A stretch of 64,000 bases of DNA from Bacteroidota bacterium. GTDB taxonomy: Bacteria > Bacteroidota > Bacteroidia > Chitinophagales > Chitinophagaceae. Every line of letters begins with the position of its first letter. The stretch's first letter is position 1. The DNA is taken from contig JAIUNV010000002.1 in assembly GCA_020161435.1 (NCBI GenBank), positions 496,001 through 560,000 on the forward strand, read 5' to 3'. This document shows, piece by piece, positions 45,722-55,007 of this stretch. Below the pieces are notes generated by a model. The model saw nothing but the letters and a program-made list of their open reading frames with translations. It ran no database searches and was not told the DNA's origin. A program made the position numbers and the translations under genes.

Positions 45722-48127
45722 ATGACCCGTGCAGTTAGTTTGCTTTGGAAAGCCACCATTGGATTTTTGCTGTTGGTAGTGCTGCTTTTTGTAGCCACCA
45801 ATTTTGGGCTATTGGGCAAAATGCCCTCCATCGAAGATTTGCAAAACCCTTCCGCATCATTGGCATCAGAAGTGTATGCCGATGATGGCACCCCCATGGG
45901 CAAATTTTATCTGGAAGACCGCAGCCCTGTTGGCTTCAAAGACATTTCGCCATACGTAATAAAAGCATTGGTAGCTACAGAAGACGAACGCTTTTACGAC
46001 CATAGCGGCATAGATGGCAAGTCGTTGCTGCGGGCTGTAAAAGGCGTGGTTACGTTCGACCCCGCCGGTGGTGCATCCACCATCAGCCAGCAATTGGCCC
46101 TCAACCTTTTTGGCGGTCAGCGGGCTACCAACAAGCTTACCCGTGGGGTGCAAAAAATTAAAGAATGGATTATTGCGGTGAAGCTTGAACGCAATTTTAC
46201 CAAAGACGAAATCATTACTTACTATCTCAACACCGTAGCATTTGGCGATAATGTGTACGGCATTCGCAACGCAGCCCGTACGTTTTTCCAAAAAGAACCC
46301 GACCGCCTGGAACTTACAGAGGCCGCTGTATTGGTTGGCATGCTCAAAGCCAATACCACCTACAACCCCCGCCGCAATCCAAAGGCTGCGTTGGACCGGA
46401 GAAATACAGTACTCGATCAAATGGTGCGTAATAACTTTTTGAGTGATGCCGATGCTTCCAAACTCAAGCGGGAACCGATTAAACTGAACTATAAAAAGTT
46501 GGATGCTAACTCAGGTATTGCCCCCTACTTTCGCGAAAATGTAGTGAAAGATGAAGTACGCAAACTACTGAAAGACCTGGTAAAATCGAACGGTGAGAAG
46601 TATGACATTTATAGAGATGGCCTGAAAATTTACACTACCATCAACCCGCACATGCAATTGTATGCCGAAGAAGCAGTGGCGCAAAATGTGGCGGCAAGGC
46701 AGCGGGTGTTTAAGCAGTATGGCTTTGTAAAAAATGGAACAGTATTCAACGGCCGTGATAAGGAACTGGAAAAATTCATGAAGCAAAGCGACCGCTGGCG
46801 GGCCCAAAAAGAAGACGGTCTGACGGACGAGGAAAACAGGGCTGTATTTAACAAGCCGGTGCAAATGAAAATATTTGCCTGGAATGCCAAAAGAGAAACA
46901 GACACCACCCTGTCGCCACTCGATTCTATCAAGTATTTGAAAACCTTGCTGCAAAGCGGTTTTATGGCCATGGAGCCGCAAACTGGTTTTGTAAAAGCAT
47001 GGGTTGGCGGCATCGATTACAAGACATTTAAAATAGACCACGTAAACCTGAATGTGAAGCGGCAAGTAGGTTCTACCATCAAACCCATGCTGTACTGTCA
47101 GGCCATAGAAGAAGCAGGTTTTTCTCCGGAAACGCCATTGCAAAACGTGCAGCAAAACTTTCCGGGGTACGGACTGGTACCCGCCAATGGCAAAGGTGCC
47201 CGTGGTGGCAGCCCACCGATGGCCGTGGCCCTTGCTCAGTCGCTCAATGGTTGTGCCGCTTACCTGATGAAGCAAATCGGGCCACAGCGTTTTGTAGACT
47301 TCCTCAATCGCTGTCAGGTGCAAACCAAACTCGACGCCTACCCTTCGTTGGCCCTCGGTAGCTGCGACCTGAGTTTGTACGAAATGATGTGGATGTACAC
47401 TATGTTTCCCGGCCGCGGTTTCAATACCAAACCGCAATTCATTAGCCGTATTGAAGACCGTAACGGGAACGTAATTGTAAACGTGGCACCGCAGATAAAA
47501 GAAGTGATAAGCGAAGTAGCTGCATATAACATGTGCAAGATGATGGGCGGTGCGGTGAAGTTTGGTACTGCCACCCGTATGAACGCCTATGGTGTAAAAG
47601 CTGAAATGGGCGCTAAAACTGGTACTACCAACGATAACACCGATGCCTGGTTTATGGTGTATACGCCAGAACTGCTCACCGGCACGTGGGTTGGTTGCGA
47701 CGAAAACTGGATTCACTTCCCCAGCAGTTCTGCCGAAGGTTATGGTGGTGCAGCAGCACTGCCAGCTTGTGGTATGTTTTTGCAAAAAGTATACAACGAC
47801 CGCAAATTGGGCTACGATAACGAAGCTAAATTTGTGAAACCAGCCATCGACAAAAACGATATTAACTACGACTATTTCCAAAATGTAAATGGCCCGCAAA
47901 GCCCCGATGCCGAAGGCGAAGACATGGGCAACGGAAACATTGATGATTACTTTGGCGATGGCTTAGATACCAATGGCCTTGGTCAAATTGGCGGCGAATC
48001 GGAACTGCCGGTAAATGAGCAGCCGAAAACCAACAACAAGCCCAAGCCCGACACGGGACGCAAACAGCAAGACCCCGCAGACAAAGCTCCGAAAGCAGTG
48101 CTGCCGGCACCGGTCAGAAAGAATTAA
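45722..48127 (+). CDS. Penicillin-binding protein 1A, bifunctional
   Basis: An 801-residue class A PBP. An N-terminal membrane helix (about 10-30) precedes the GT51 glycosyltransferase domain with VATEDERFYDHSGID and GASTISQQLALNLF. The transpeptidase domain has SxxK STIK (Ser451), SLN at 507 and KTGT at 632. The C-terminus is acidic then Asn/Lys/Pro-rich (about 725-800). It polymerises and crosslinks peptidoglycan. Length is in the family range. Confidence 0.94.
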   Translation: MTRAVSLLWKATIGFLLLVVLLFVATNFGLLGKMPSIEDLQNPSASLASEVYADDGTPMGKFYLEDRSPVGFKDISPYVIKALVATEDERFYDHSGIDGKSLLRAVKGVVTFDPAGGASTISQQLALNLFGGQRATNKLTRGVQKIKEWIIAVKLERNFTKDEIITYYLNTVAFGDNVYGIRNAARTFFQKEPDRLELTEAAVLVGMLKANTTYNPRRNPKAALDRRNTVLDQMVRNNFLSDADASKLKREPIKLNYKKLDANSGIAPYFRENVVKDEVRKLLKDLVKSNGEKYDIYRDGLKIYTTINPHMQLYAEEAVAQNVAARQRVFKQYGFVKNGTVFNGRDKELEKFMKQSDRWRAQKEDGLTDEENRAVFNKPVQMKIFAWNAKRETDTTLSPLDSIKYLKTLLQSGFMAMEPQTGFVKAWVGGIDYKTFKIDHVNLNVKRQVGSTIKPMLYCQAIEEAGFSPETPLQNVQQNFPGYGLVPANGKGARGGSPPMAVALAQSLNGCAAYLMKQIGPQRFVDFLNRCQVQTKLDAYPSLALGSCDLSLYEMMWMYTMFPGRGFNTKPQFISRIEDRNGNVIVNVAPQIKEVISEVAAYNMCKMMGGAVKFGTATRMNAYGVKAEMGAKTGTTNDNTDAWFMVYTPELLTGTWVGCDENWIHFPSSSAEGYGGAAALPACGMFLQKVYNDRKLGYDNEAKFVKPAIDKNDINYDYFQNVNGPQSPDAEGEDMGNGNIDDYFGDGLDTNGLGQIGGESELPVNEQPKTNNKPKPDTGRKQQDPADKAPKAVLPAPVRKN

Positions 48128-48163
48128 AAGAAGTGGTGGTAATTTAACTTGGATCATTACAAT

Positions 48164-48997
48164 ATGGGTTTTATCAAAAACATATTGAATATTTTCAAAT
48201 CAAATAAAGTAACTGATTTGGGTAATCTTTTAGTTAACAAAAAAGACACGACTACTCAAAATCTGGTTGCTATTGAAGAATTACAACAACTAGTTTCACC
48301 ACTTATCAGAAATGCTACAAAATTAGAACTTCAAAAAGCATCTTCTCCTCCTGAAAATTCACAATTAATATCACACTTTGGTGGGCAGCCATATTTTGAA
48401 GAAGGTGATTCTTGGCCAAAAGCACAAAATGGCAACGACTTAGATTTCATTTTTCAAATTTTCAATAGCGATGATATTCAACTTCCAAAATCTGTAAAAC
48501 TTGTACAATTTTTCTATGATGTAGAAACATTCCCTTGGCAAACAGAAGAGGATGGCTGGTTGGTCAAAATTTATGAAACACTCAATACTGATAGATTGAT
48601 AAAGATTGACAATCCAATACTACAAGAAGAGAAACCTTATTGTGAAGTTTTGTTTACACAAGTAAAGTCTTTACCCGATTGGGAAGGCATTGACCTATAT
48701 GAAAAGAACACATTGAGAATTTCAAGCCTTTTAAATCTTGAAAATGATTGGGATGGTTATGAAATAGTAGTTGAAAAATTAATTGGTGAGCAAGACTTTC
48801 AAAGTCAATTAGGAGGATACCCAAGGTGGATTCAAGGAGAAAGTACACCAACGCTTAGTAATGGAGAAAACATGAAATTACTTTTTCAAATTGACTCCGA
48901 AGAAAATGCTGACCTGATGTGGGGTGATGTCGGAATGGTATATGTTTTCTATGATGAACAAACAAAAAGAGTAGATTTTACTTTACAATGTCACTAG
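48164..48997 (+). CDS. DUF1963 (YwqG-like) protein, AT-rich
   Basis: A 277-residue protein resembling the DUF1963 family (SHFGGQPYFEEGDSWPK, FLFQI-type strands, SQLGGYPRWIQG). The ATG at 48164 is preferred to a TTG at 48149. Base composition differs from its neighbours: positions 48181-48240 have only 13 G/C of 60. This may mean recent transfer. It lies 36 bases after the penicillin-binding protein gene. Function unknown; family members are cytoplasmic. Confidence 0.85.
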   Translation: MGFIKNILNIFKSNKVTDLGNLLVNKKDTTTQNLVAIEELQQLVSPLIRNATKLELQKASSPPENSQLISHFGGQPYFEEGDSWPKAQNGNDLDFIFQIFNSDDIQLPKSVKLVQFFYDVETFPWQTEEDGWLVKIYETLNTDRLIKIDNPILQEEKPYCEVLFTQVKSLPDWEGIDLYEKNTLRISSLLNLENDWDGYEIVVEKLIGEQDFQSQLGGYPRWIQGESTPTLSNGENMKLLFQIDSEENADLMWGDVGMVYVFYDEQTKRVDFTLQCH

Positions 48998-49115
48998 TCG
49001 TTTAGGCAACATAATCAGCTGTTTTGGTACTTTTAAGTTAAGAGAGTATAGTGCTAGGTTATCGTATATGAGCCCAACCTACTTCCGATTATTAGAAAGT
49101 CTTAGAATAATTCCA

Positions 49116-49151
49116 TAAAAAAATCCATTCCGAATTGGAATGGATTTTTTT
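49116..49151. terminator. Bidirectional terminator between DUF1963 and esterase genes
   Basis: TCCATTCC (49124-49131) pairs with GGAATGGA (49137-49144) around GAATT; A and T runs flank both sides, so it can act on both strands. The remaining gap (48998-49115) is AT-rich and shows nothing else. Confidence 0.8.
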
Positions 49152-49173
49152 ATGCTGCATACTGCCGCATCCG

Positions 49174-50004
49174 TTATTTGCCCCAACCCCAGGTCAAAAA
49201 GTCGGGAAAGGCAAGGGCCCAGGTAGGCACATCATGACGGCCATCCTGCAACTCGAGGTAGCGAATGTGTTGCTCCCGGTCGTAGCCTTTATTCTCCAGC
49301 TCTTGTATCAAATCCAATGTATCGTCTATGCTATCAATAATGCCGTTGTTGTTGCGGTCCATGGTTTCATCCTGCGTACCTGTTTCAAAAAAGAAACGCA
49401 GGTTGTCGGCATATTTTCCTTCCCGCACCAGCTTGTGCATAATGCGGTCTGTTGATTCTTCATAGCCATCGTTCAAATCTTTCAGGCGCCACCACAGTGA
49501 GCCGCTGAAAACACCTGCTACATTAAAAATTTCGGGATGCTTCCACACCACATCCAGCGCCGACAGGCCACCCAATGAAAAACCGGCATACCCAATTTGC
49601 TGAATTACGGGCAGGAAATATTCCTGACGTATGTACGGAATCAATTCGTCCAACACAAACTTGCGGTGGTAGCGGGCACGGCTGCCACGGCTCATGTAAT
49701 CGAGGATGTCTGCAGTGCCGTATTCCAGTTTGCGTTCTTCGCTGCAGTGCATGGCCACCACCATGAGCGGCCGAATTTTACCAGCGGTATACAAGCCATC
49801 AATGATGGGTGCAAAAGGCATTTTGGGTAAATCCTGCCCGTCATTTACCAGCAGTAAAGACGGCTGCATTCCTGCCTGCAATTGCGGCCGGTACACATCG
49901 ACCAGCACGGCCCTGTCGAGGGCATAGCTATCCAGCACAAAATGGTCTACTTCATAATGCAGCAACGATTCCGTATGTACATTTCTCTTCACAGCAGCGG
50001 TCAT
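49174..50004 (-). CDS. Alpha/beta hydrolase, enterochelin-esterase-like
   Basis: A 276-residue protein (ATG at 50004, MTAAVKRNVH; the frame extends to 50043). It belongs to the putative esterase family. The nucleophile elbow is GFSLGGLS. DGQDLPKMPF and FETGTQDETMDRNNNG supply further conserved turns, and the C-terminal His lies in DGRHDVP. There is no signal peptide. Substrates could be esters of sugars or siderophores. Its start diverges from the sterol desaturase gene. Confidence 0.85.
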   Translation of the reverse strand: MTAAVKRNVHTESLLHYEVDHFVLDSYALDRAVLVDVYRPQLQAGMQPSLLLVNDGQDLPKMPFAPIIDGLYTAGKIRPLMVVAMHCSEERKLEYGTADILDYMSRGSRARYHRKFVLDELIPYIRQEYFLPVIQQIGYAGFSLGGLSALDVVWKHPEIFNVAGVFSGSLWWRLKDLNDGYEESTDRIMHKLVREGKYADNLRFFFETGTQDETMDRNNNGIIDSIDDTLDLIQELENKGYDREQHIRYLELQDGRHDVPTWALAFPDFLTWGWGK

Positions 50005-50083
50005 GGTTTCAAAAGTAGGGGGAATGAGGAAAAGCTCATGCAAATTGCTGCAGCCATCGCCAAAATCGCAAGGCTGTGGCCGT

Positions 50084-50092
50084 TATCTTTGC
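50084..50092 (+). promoter_or_regulatory. Bacteroidota -7 box directly before the sterol desaturase gene
   Basis: TATCTTTGC, exact TAnnTTTGC, ends eight bases before the ATG at 50101. The transcript may be nearly leaderless. Confidence 0.45.
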
Positions 50093-50100
50093 CGCCGTCT

Positions 50101-51012
50101 ATGATTAGCTATTGGGAAAATCTACTCATTCTCGTTTCAACGCCACTGTATGTGCTCATTATTTTGGGCGAAATACTGCTGAGCAATTACCGGCATAAAC
50201 CAGTGTACAGCGTAAAAGACACGCTGACCAATGCCTACATGATGCTGCTCAACGCTGGCATTGATGTGCTGTTTCGCAGTGTGTACCTGCTGGTGCTGGT
50301 GTATGTATTCAAACACCGCTTTGGCCAAATCAGTAATCCTTTGGTGTACTGGCTGGTGCTGCTCATCGCCGAAGATTTTATTTTTTACTGGCTGCATCGG
50401 TTAGAGCATACGGTACGCATGTTTTGGGCCGTGCATGTTACCCATCATTCTTCTGAGCTGTTCAATTTTACTGTAGGCTTCCGAAGTTCGGTGTTGCAGC
50501 CATTGTATCGTTTTGTGTTCTTTATTCCGCTGGCGTTGTTTGGCTTTAACCCAACGGATATTCTCATCATGTTTTCGGCTACGCAAATCTGGGGTATCCT
50601 GGTGCATACGCAGTTCATCAAAAAAATGGGCTGGGCCGAATATGTGCTGGTGACGCCTTCGCACCACCGGGTACATCATGCCAGCAATGCTTTGTACCTC
50701 GATAAAAACATGGGCATGTTCCTGATCGTGTGGGACAAACTCTTTGGCACATTTCAGGCTGAGCTGGATGAGCAAAAATACCAGCCCATCCGCTACGGAC
50801 TAACCAGCAAGCAACCCGAACGCAATGCGCTGACTGTGGTTACCCATGAGTGGCAGGCCATTGCTGAAGACTTGCAGAAACCAGTACCATTCTTTACCAA
50901 ACTGAAATACCTGCTGGCACCGCCCGGCTGGAGCCACGATGGCAGCCGGCACACCAGTGATGAACTGCGACAACTGGAAGCCAAAGGGCAATGGCAGCCA
51001 GACAACAACTAA
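50101..51012 (+). CDS. Sterol desaturase/fatty acid hydroxylase family protein
   Basis: A 303-residue integral membrane oxygenase. The histidine motifs are HRLEH, HVTHH and HHRVHH, the di-iron site of the fatty acid hydroxylase superfamily. Four hydrophobic stretches precede and follow. The ATG at 50101 is chosen because the conserved domain begins there; upstream frame is antisense to the esterase. The substrate is unknown. The next gene starts 32 bases on. Confidence 0.9.
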   Translation: MISYWENLLILVSTPLYVLIILGEILLSNYRHKPVYSVKDTLTNAYMMLLNAGIDVLFRSVYLLVLVYVFKHRFGQISNPLVYWLVLLIAEDFIFYWLHRLEHTVRMFWAVHVTHHSSELFNFTVGFRSSVLQPLYRFVFFIPLALFGFNPTDILIMFSATQIWGILVHTQFIKKMGWAEYVLVTPSHHRVHHASNALYLDKNMGMFLIVWDKLFGTFQAELDEQKYQPIRYGLTSKQPERNALTVVTHEWQAIAEDLQKPVPFFTKLKYLLAPPGWSHDGSRHTSDELRQLEAKGQWQPDNN

Positions 51013-51044
51013 CATACATCCTACCCTATTTAAAGCTGACTCTC

Positions 51045-51812
51045 ATGCGTACATCATTTTTCAGACTGCGTTATCACCTCGGGTGGAAAAATGCTTTGCG
51101 GGTAATGTGGAAGGCAGAACGAGATCAGTTTACCACACTGAAAATTGATCAGTACAAACATCCCATTCATTTTCGTTCGTACAAAGACGATTATGATGGA
51201 TTTGATTTCATTCTGGTGGCACAGGATTACAAGTTCAGATTGCCCCATCAACCGCTAACCATACTCGATGCCGGTGGTAATATTGGTTTAGCTGCTGTCT
51301 ATTTTGCCAACCGCTATCCGCAGGCCGAAATTGTGAGCATCGAACCCTCTGATTTCAACTATCCATACTTGCAAAAGAATACCCAAGCCTATCCGCAAAT
51401 CACCGCTTTAAAAGGCGGGCTTTGGGGCTATCCGGCGCATTTGCAATTGGTAGATAAAGGCCGCGGCCACACGTCATTTGAAGTAGCCGAAGTGCCAGCA
51501 GAAAGACCCGGCGCTATGAAAGCCTATTCCATCCCGGAAATTATGGCCCTAAAAAACTGGGCGACGATTGACCTGCTAAAAATGGATATTGAAGGCTCCG
51601 AAAAACACGTGATTGAAAACAACCCGGAAGAATGGCTGCCCCGCACCAAATTCATTGCCGTAGAGCTGCACGACCGCCGCATCCGCGATACATCGAAGGC
51701 GTTTTTCAAAGTGATGAGTCAGTACAATTTCTCGATGGAACCCTTGCGGGAATGTCTGTTGTTTTACAACGAAGATTTGGTGCACATGTTCGAACCCTAC
51801 CATACGGCATAA
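51045..51812 (+). CDS. FkbM family SAM methyltransferase (copy 1)
   Basis: A 255-residue methyltransferase, start ATG at 51045 (MRTSFFRLRYHLG). SAM-binding motif LDAGGNIGLAAVYFANRYP and the acidic strand VSIEPSDFN. The FkbM hallmark LLKMDIEGSEKHV is present, followed by KFIAVELHD. FkbM enzymes O-methylate sugars or polyketides. It lies between the sterol desaturase and murQ. A second FkbM gene occurs at 56591. Confidence 0.9.
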   Translation: MRTSFFRLRYHLGWKNALRVMWKAERDQFTTLKIDQYKHPIHFRSYKDDYDGFDFILVAQDYKFRLPHQPLTILDAGGNIGLAAVYFANRYPQAEIVSIEPSDFNYPYLQKNTQAYPQITALKGGLWGYPAHLQLVDKGRGHTSFEVAEVPAERPGAMKAYSIPEIMALKNWATIDLLKMDIEGSEKHVIENNPEEWLPRTKFIAVELHDRRIRDTSKAFFKVMSQYNFSMEPLRECLLFYNEDLVHMFEPYHTA

Positions 51813-51843
51813 GAGTCGCCAGCAATCCTCATTCCATCGCTAT

Positions 51844-51895
51844 AAAAAAATCTGTGCATCTGCGGCCATAACTTTTTAGCCCCGAATGCACAGAT
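51844..51895 (-). terminator. Terminator after murQ
   Basis: ATCTGTGCAT (51850-51859) pairs with ATGCACAGAT (51886-51895); the large loop could fold further. On the minus strand a run of Ts follows the stem. It lies 24 bases after the murQ stop. Confidence 0.6.
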
Positions 51896-51918
51896 CTGGA
51901 AAATCTATTGCAGCGGAA

Positions 51919-52737
51919 TTATTTCACCGTTTGCTCCATGGCGGCTTTAACGCTGCCGTATTTCAGCAGCAGTGATTTAGCCTTTTCATAGTCAGCTTCA
52001 CCGGTTTTTTCCATTAGCATTTTTACGCCACGGTCTACCAGCTTTTCATTGCTCAGCTGCATGTTTACCATTTTGTTGTCTTCCACCCTGCCGAGCTGTA
52101 TCATCACACTGGTGCTAATCATGTTGAGCACCAGCTTTTGTGCCGTACCACTTTTCATGCGGGTGCTGCCGGTTACAAACTCAGGACCTACTACCACTTC
52201 AATCGGAAAGTCGGCTTCTTTACTCACCGGTGCATTGGGGTTGCAGGTAATGCTGCCGGTAATAATACCCCGTTGACGACATTCCCGCAAGGCTTCAATC
52301 ACATAGGGTGTGGTACCACTGGCAGCAATACCCACCACCACATCTTTATCACTTACAAAATGTTTTTCCAAATCTTTCCAGCCCTCTTCTTTGCTGTCTT
52401 CGGCAAATTCTACGGCTTTAAACATGGCATCATCGCCACCGGCTATAAGGCCAATGACCAATCCGTGTGGTACACCGTAAGTAGGCGGGCACTCACTGGC
52501 ATCTACCACGCCCAAGCGGCCGCTGGTACCGGCGCCTATGTAAAACAAACGGCCACCGCTCAGCATTTTATCGGCAATGGCTTCTACCAATGCTTCTATG
52601 GATGGCAAAGCCGCTTCCACTGCCAGCGGCACCAGTTTATCTTCCTGATTGATATTGGTGAGTATTTCGTGCACCGACATTTTTTCCAAATGGCGGTAGC
52701 GGGAAGGTTGCTCTGTTACTCTTGTAAATTCTGACAT
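51919..52737 (-). CDS. murQ: N-acetylmuramic acid 6-phosphate etherase
   Basis: A 272-residue SIS-domain enzyme that cleaves the lactyl ether of MurNAc-6-P to give GlcNAc-6-P and D-lactate in wall recycling. The conserved TEQPSRYRHLEKMSV start, IGAGTSGRLGVVDASECPPTYG (with catalytic Glu) and GSTRMKSGTAQKLVLNMIST are clear. It lies downstream of the sugar kinase gene (33-base gap), a natural pairing. Confidence 0.95.
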   Translation of the reverse strand: MSEFTRVTEQPSRYRHLEKMSVHEILTNINQEDKLVPLAVEAALPSIEALVEAIADKMLSGGRLFYIGAGTSGRLGVVDASECPPTYGVPHGLVIGLIAGGDDAMFKAVEFAEDSKEEGWKDLEKHFVSDKDVVVGIAASGTTPYVIEALRECRQRGIITGSITCNPNAPVSKEADFPIEVVVGPEFVTGSTRMKSGTAQKLVLNMISTSVMIQLGRVEDNKMVNMQLSNEKLVDRGVKMLMEKTGEADYEKAKSLLLKYGSVKAAMEQTVK

Positions 52738-52770
52738 GAGATGTATTGAAATATAAAACCGAACGTAAAG

Positions 52771-53610
52771 CTATTGATGATAACGGATAAGACCTTGCAT
52801 GGGCGATTGTAGCACCTGCCCCATGCTCAGTTCAAAACTGTTGCACAGGTCTTTGAGTACATCTTTAAAATGCCAGGCTACACTGCCCACAAAATGAATG
52901 GGATGTTTCCAGGTTTCGGGATACTTGTACAAATGCGTGGTAATGAAATCACTCAGGCCATCTTCTATGATGTTTTCTACCATGTAGTGGCCGCGGTTTT
53001 CACTGAGAAAGGGTGTAAAAGAAGCCAGGTAACGGTTGGGCCATGGTTCTTTGTACACATGCTGTAGTATTTCGCGGTAGTGAGTGTTGTACTTCACCTG
53101 AAACCGGTGTTGCAGTTCTTCATCAAAAGTTTGGTAAATGAAATACTGCACTGTTTTCTTTCCCAGGTAAGAACCGCTCCCTTCATCGCCGAGTATAAAC
53201 CCCGGCGCAGGATTGTTTCGAACGATTTTTTTGCCGTTGTACACACAGCTGTTGCTACCGGTTCCCAATATGCAGGCGATGCCTTTATCGTGACCGCAAA
53301 GGGCTCTGGCAGCTGCAGTTAAATCACTTTCTACACTAATCTTTTTTACCCCTTTAAAAGCGCCTTTCAATCCTGCTTTTACCAGCTGTTGGTTTTCTTT
53401 CGTGGCGCAACCAGTACCATAAAAATGAATGGCTTCAACCGGAGCATCTTTCAGCTTGGGCAGTAAATCTTTTTGCAACAGTGCCGTAATATCGGCTGCA
53501 GTAAAAAAATACGGACTAATACCGGCAGTACTGACGGTTTTCGTACGGGCTCCGCCAATCAAACTCCAGGTGGTTTTAGTGGCGCCGCTATCCGCAATCA
53601 ATTGTATCAT
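52771..53610 (-). CDS. N-acetylglucosamine kinase, BadF/BcrA type
   Basis: A 279-residue ASKHA-fold sugar kinase. The phosphate loop is IADSGATKTTWSL at the start, with ACILGTGSNSCVYNGKK and GFILGDEGSGSYLGKK. It probably phosphorylates GlcNAc or MurNAc from wall turnover, feeding murQ. An AMPase-type family member could also act on glucosamine. Start ATG at 53610. Confidence 0.88.
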   Translation of the reverse strand: MIQLIADSGATKTTWSLIGGARTKTVSTAGISPYFFTAADITALLQKDLLPKLKDAPVEAIHFYGTGCATKENQQLVKAGLKGAFKGVKKISVESDLTAAARALCGHDKGIACILGTGSNSCVYNGKKIVRNNPAPGFILGDEGSGSYLGKKTVQYFIYQTFDEELQHRFQVKYNTHYREILQHVYKEPWPNRYLASFTPFLSENRGHYMVENIIEDGLSDFITTHLYKYPETWKHPIHFVGSVAWHFKDVLKDLCNSFELSMGQVLQSPMQGLIRYHQ

Positions 53611-53643
53611 GTTGGTAGTAATAACTCCCTGGGTGAATGTCGA

Positions 53644-54924
53644 CTACAGCCAGGAGTTAATGGCATCCACCAATCGTTGTGGGTGAAATGCATGCTGTAA
53701 ATCGGGGCGTTGCAGTGTTTGGTTGGGTTGCTCCCGCCAGTTCCGGTACAAGGTCTCAATCATCAACCGTATTTCTTCCTCTTTGCCATTGGTTGCCTGA
53801 TAGGGATAATCATTGCCCACTACCCGCCTTGCTTCGGAAGTAGCCGGGCCAATACAAAGTATCGGTTTATCGGCCATCACCGCATCAGCAAACTTACCAA
53901 AAAGTTGAGGAGAATGGTATGTAGCTGATTCAATTACGAGGTTGGCAGCAGCAGCTTTTTGCAAAACCAGCGCCTGGCCGTAGGTTAAGCGGGTATTGTT
54001 TTCAATAATAAAATTTTTGTGATTCGCCGCAGGGTCAAATTCGGGCAGCAACTTGGGGTGCACCTGACCAATAAACACCACCTGTGTATGCGCTTCTGCC
54101 TCAGGATGTGACTCTAAAAATTGCAGCATGGCACTGATGAAATAACCGGGCGAACGCCCTTCCAGCAAAGTACCCATGTGTACCAGCAAAAAATGTGTAC
54201 TGCTGTGCAATGGTTGAATTTTCGCCAACAAAGCAACTTGCTTTTCGGCTGGTGGGCTGGCGGGCTGCAGTAAAAAAGGAAGCTGATGCGCCAAGTGCGG
54301 CACTACCACCGCTTTGCTGGCCAATGCCGGATAAACAGGGCTTAAATGCTCTATCAACCGCAACGATGGTGCATAGCAACCTGTAGCTTGCTCCACAAGA
54401 TGATTGAAGCGTTTCATCAGTTGGCGCTGGCCATTGTCGATGGGTACATTGTACGGCTCTGGCAGCATGGCCATGGGAAACGGATCATGAATGGAAATAA
54501 CAAACTTGCCGGCATAAGGCAGCAAATTGCTGAATGCCATGTGAGCATACCAGCCCATACCACTGCCCAAGAGCAATACCAAATCGTAAGAATCCTTCGC
54601 CAGTTTATGCTTAATGGCCTGAGTCCACTGCTGCAATTTGTAATAAGAAGCATGGTTAAATCCGGTCAGCTTTTCGGGCAGGCTGCGCAAAAGTGGAACT
54701 TTTCCCATCAGTTTCCAGGCGGTTGGTTGCTGCAACTTTACCTGTTCTATTGATGCTAATGGCAGTTCAAATATAGGCTTGCCTACCCTGCCACCCACCA
54801 GCAGGTGTAGAGCAAAATGCTGGCTGAGCACTTCTGTCATCTTTGTATTGAGCAGACCGCAACTGGTGCGGTCGTATTCCAATTCTTCGGCAATAATGAG
54901 TATCCGGGCCTTCTTTTTATCCAT
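53644..54924 (-). CDS. Glycosyltransferase, GT-B fold (GT4-like)
   Basis: A 426-residue protein (ATG at 54924, MDKKKARILIIAEELEYD). The layout of two Rossmann-like halves, LVHMGTLLEGRSPGYFISA linking the second domain, and SIHDPFPMAMLP in the first, fit GT4-type enzymes. There is no membrane helix. It precedes the kinase gene. The substrate is unknown. Confidence 0.72.
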   Translation of the reverse strand: MDKKKARILIIAEELEYDRTSCGLLNTKMTEVLSQHFALHLLVGGRVGKPIFELPLASIEQVKLQQPTAWKLMGKVPLLRSLPEKLTGFNHASYYKLQQWTQAIKHKLAKDSYDLVLLLGSGMGWYAHMAFSNLLPYAGKFVISIHDPFPMAMLPEPYNVPIDNGQRQLMKRFNHLVEQATGCYAPSLRLIEHLSPVYPALASKAVVVPHLAHQLPFLLQPASPPAEKQVALLAKIQPLHSSTHFLLVHMGTLLEGRSPGYFISAMLQFLESHPEAEAHTQVVFIGQVHPKLLPEFDPAANHKNFIIENNTRLTYGQALVLQKAAAANLVIESATYHSPQLFGKFADAVMADKPILCIGPATSEARRVVGNDYPYQATNGKEEEIRLMIETLYRNWREQPNQTLQRPDLQHAFHPQRLVDAINSWL

Positions 54925-54972
54925 GCTTTGCACATTGGGCTTTTTGTACAAATGGCATTAGCCTGCAACTTG

Positions 54973-54981
54973 TACTTTCGC
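54973..54981 (+). promoter_or_regulatory. Near-consensus -7 box upstream of ctpA
   Basis: TACTTTCGC differs from TAnnTTTGC by one base and lies 26 bases upstream of the ATG at 55008. Confidence 0.35.
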
Positions 54982-55007
54982 TGGTCAAAAGTACAGGGCA
55001 ACATATA

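Noticed and set aside
46565..47899. 444-codon frame antisense to the penicillin-binding protein
   Set aside because: It lies wholly within the clear PBP1A frame and has no recognisable domain; a codon-bias shadow.
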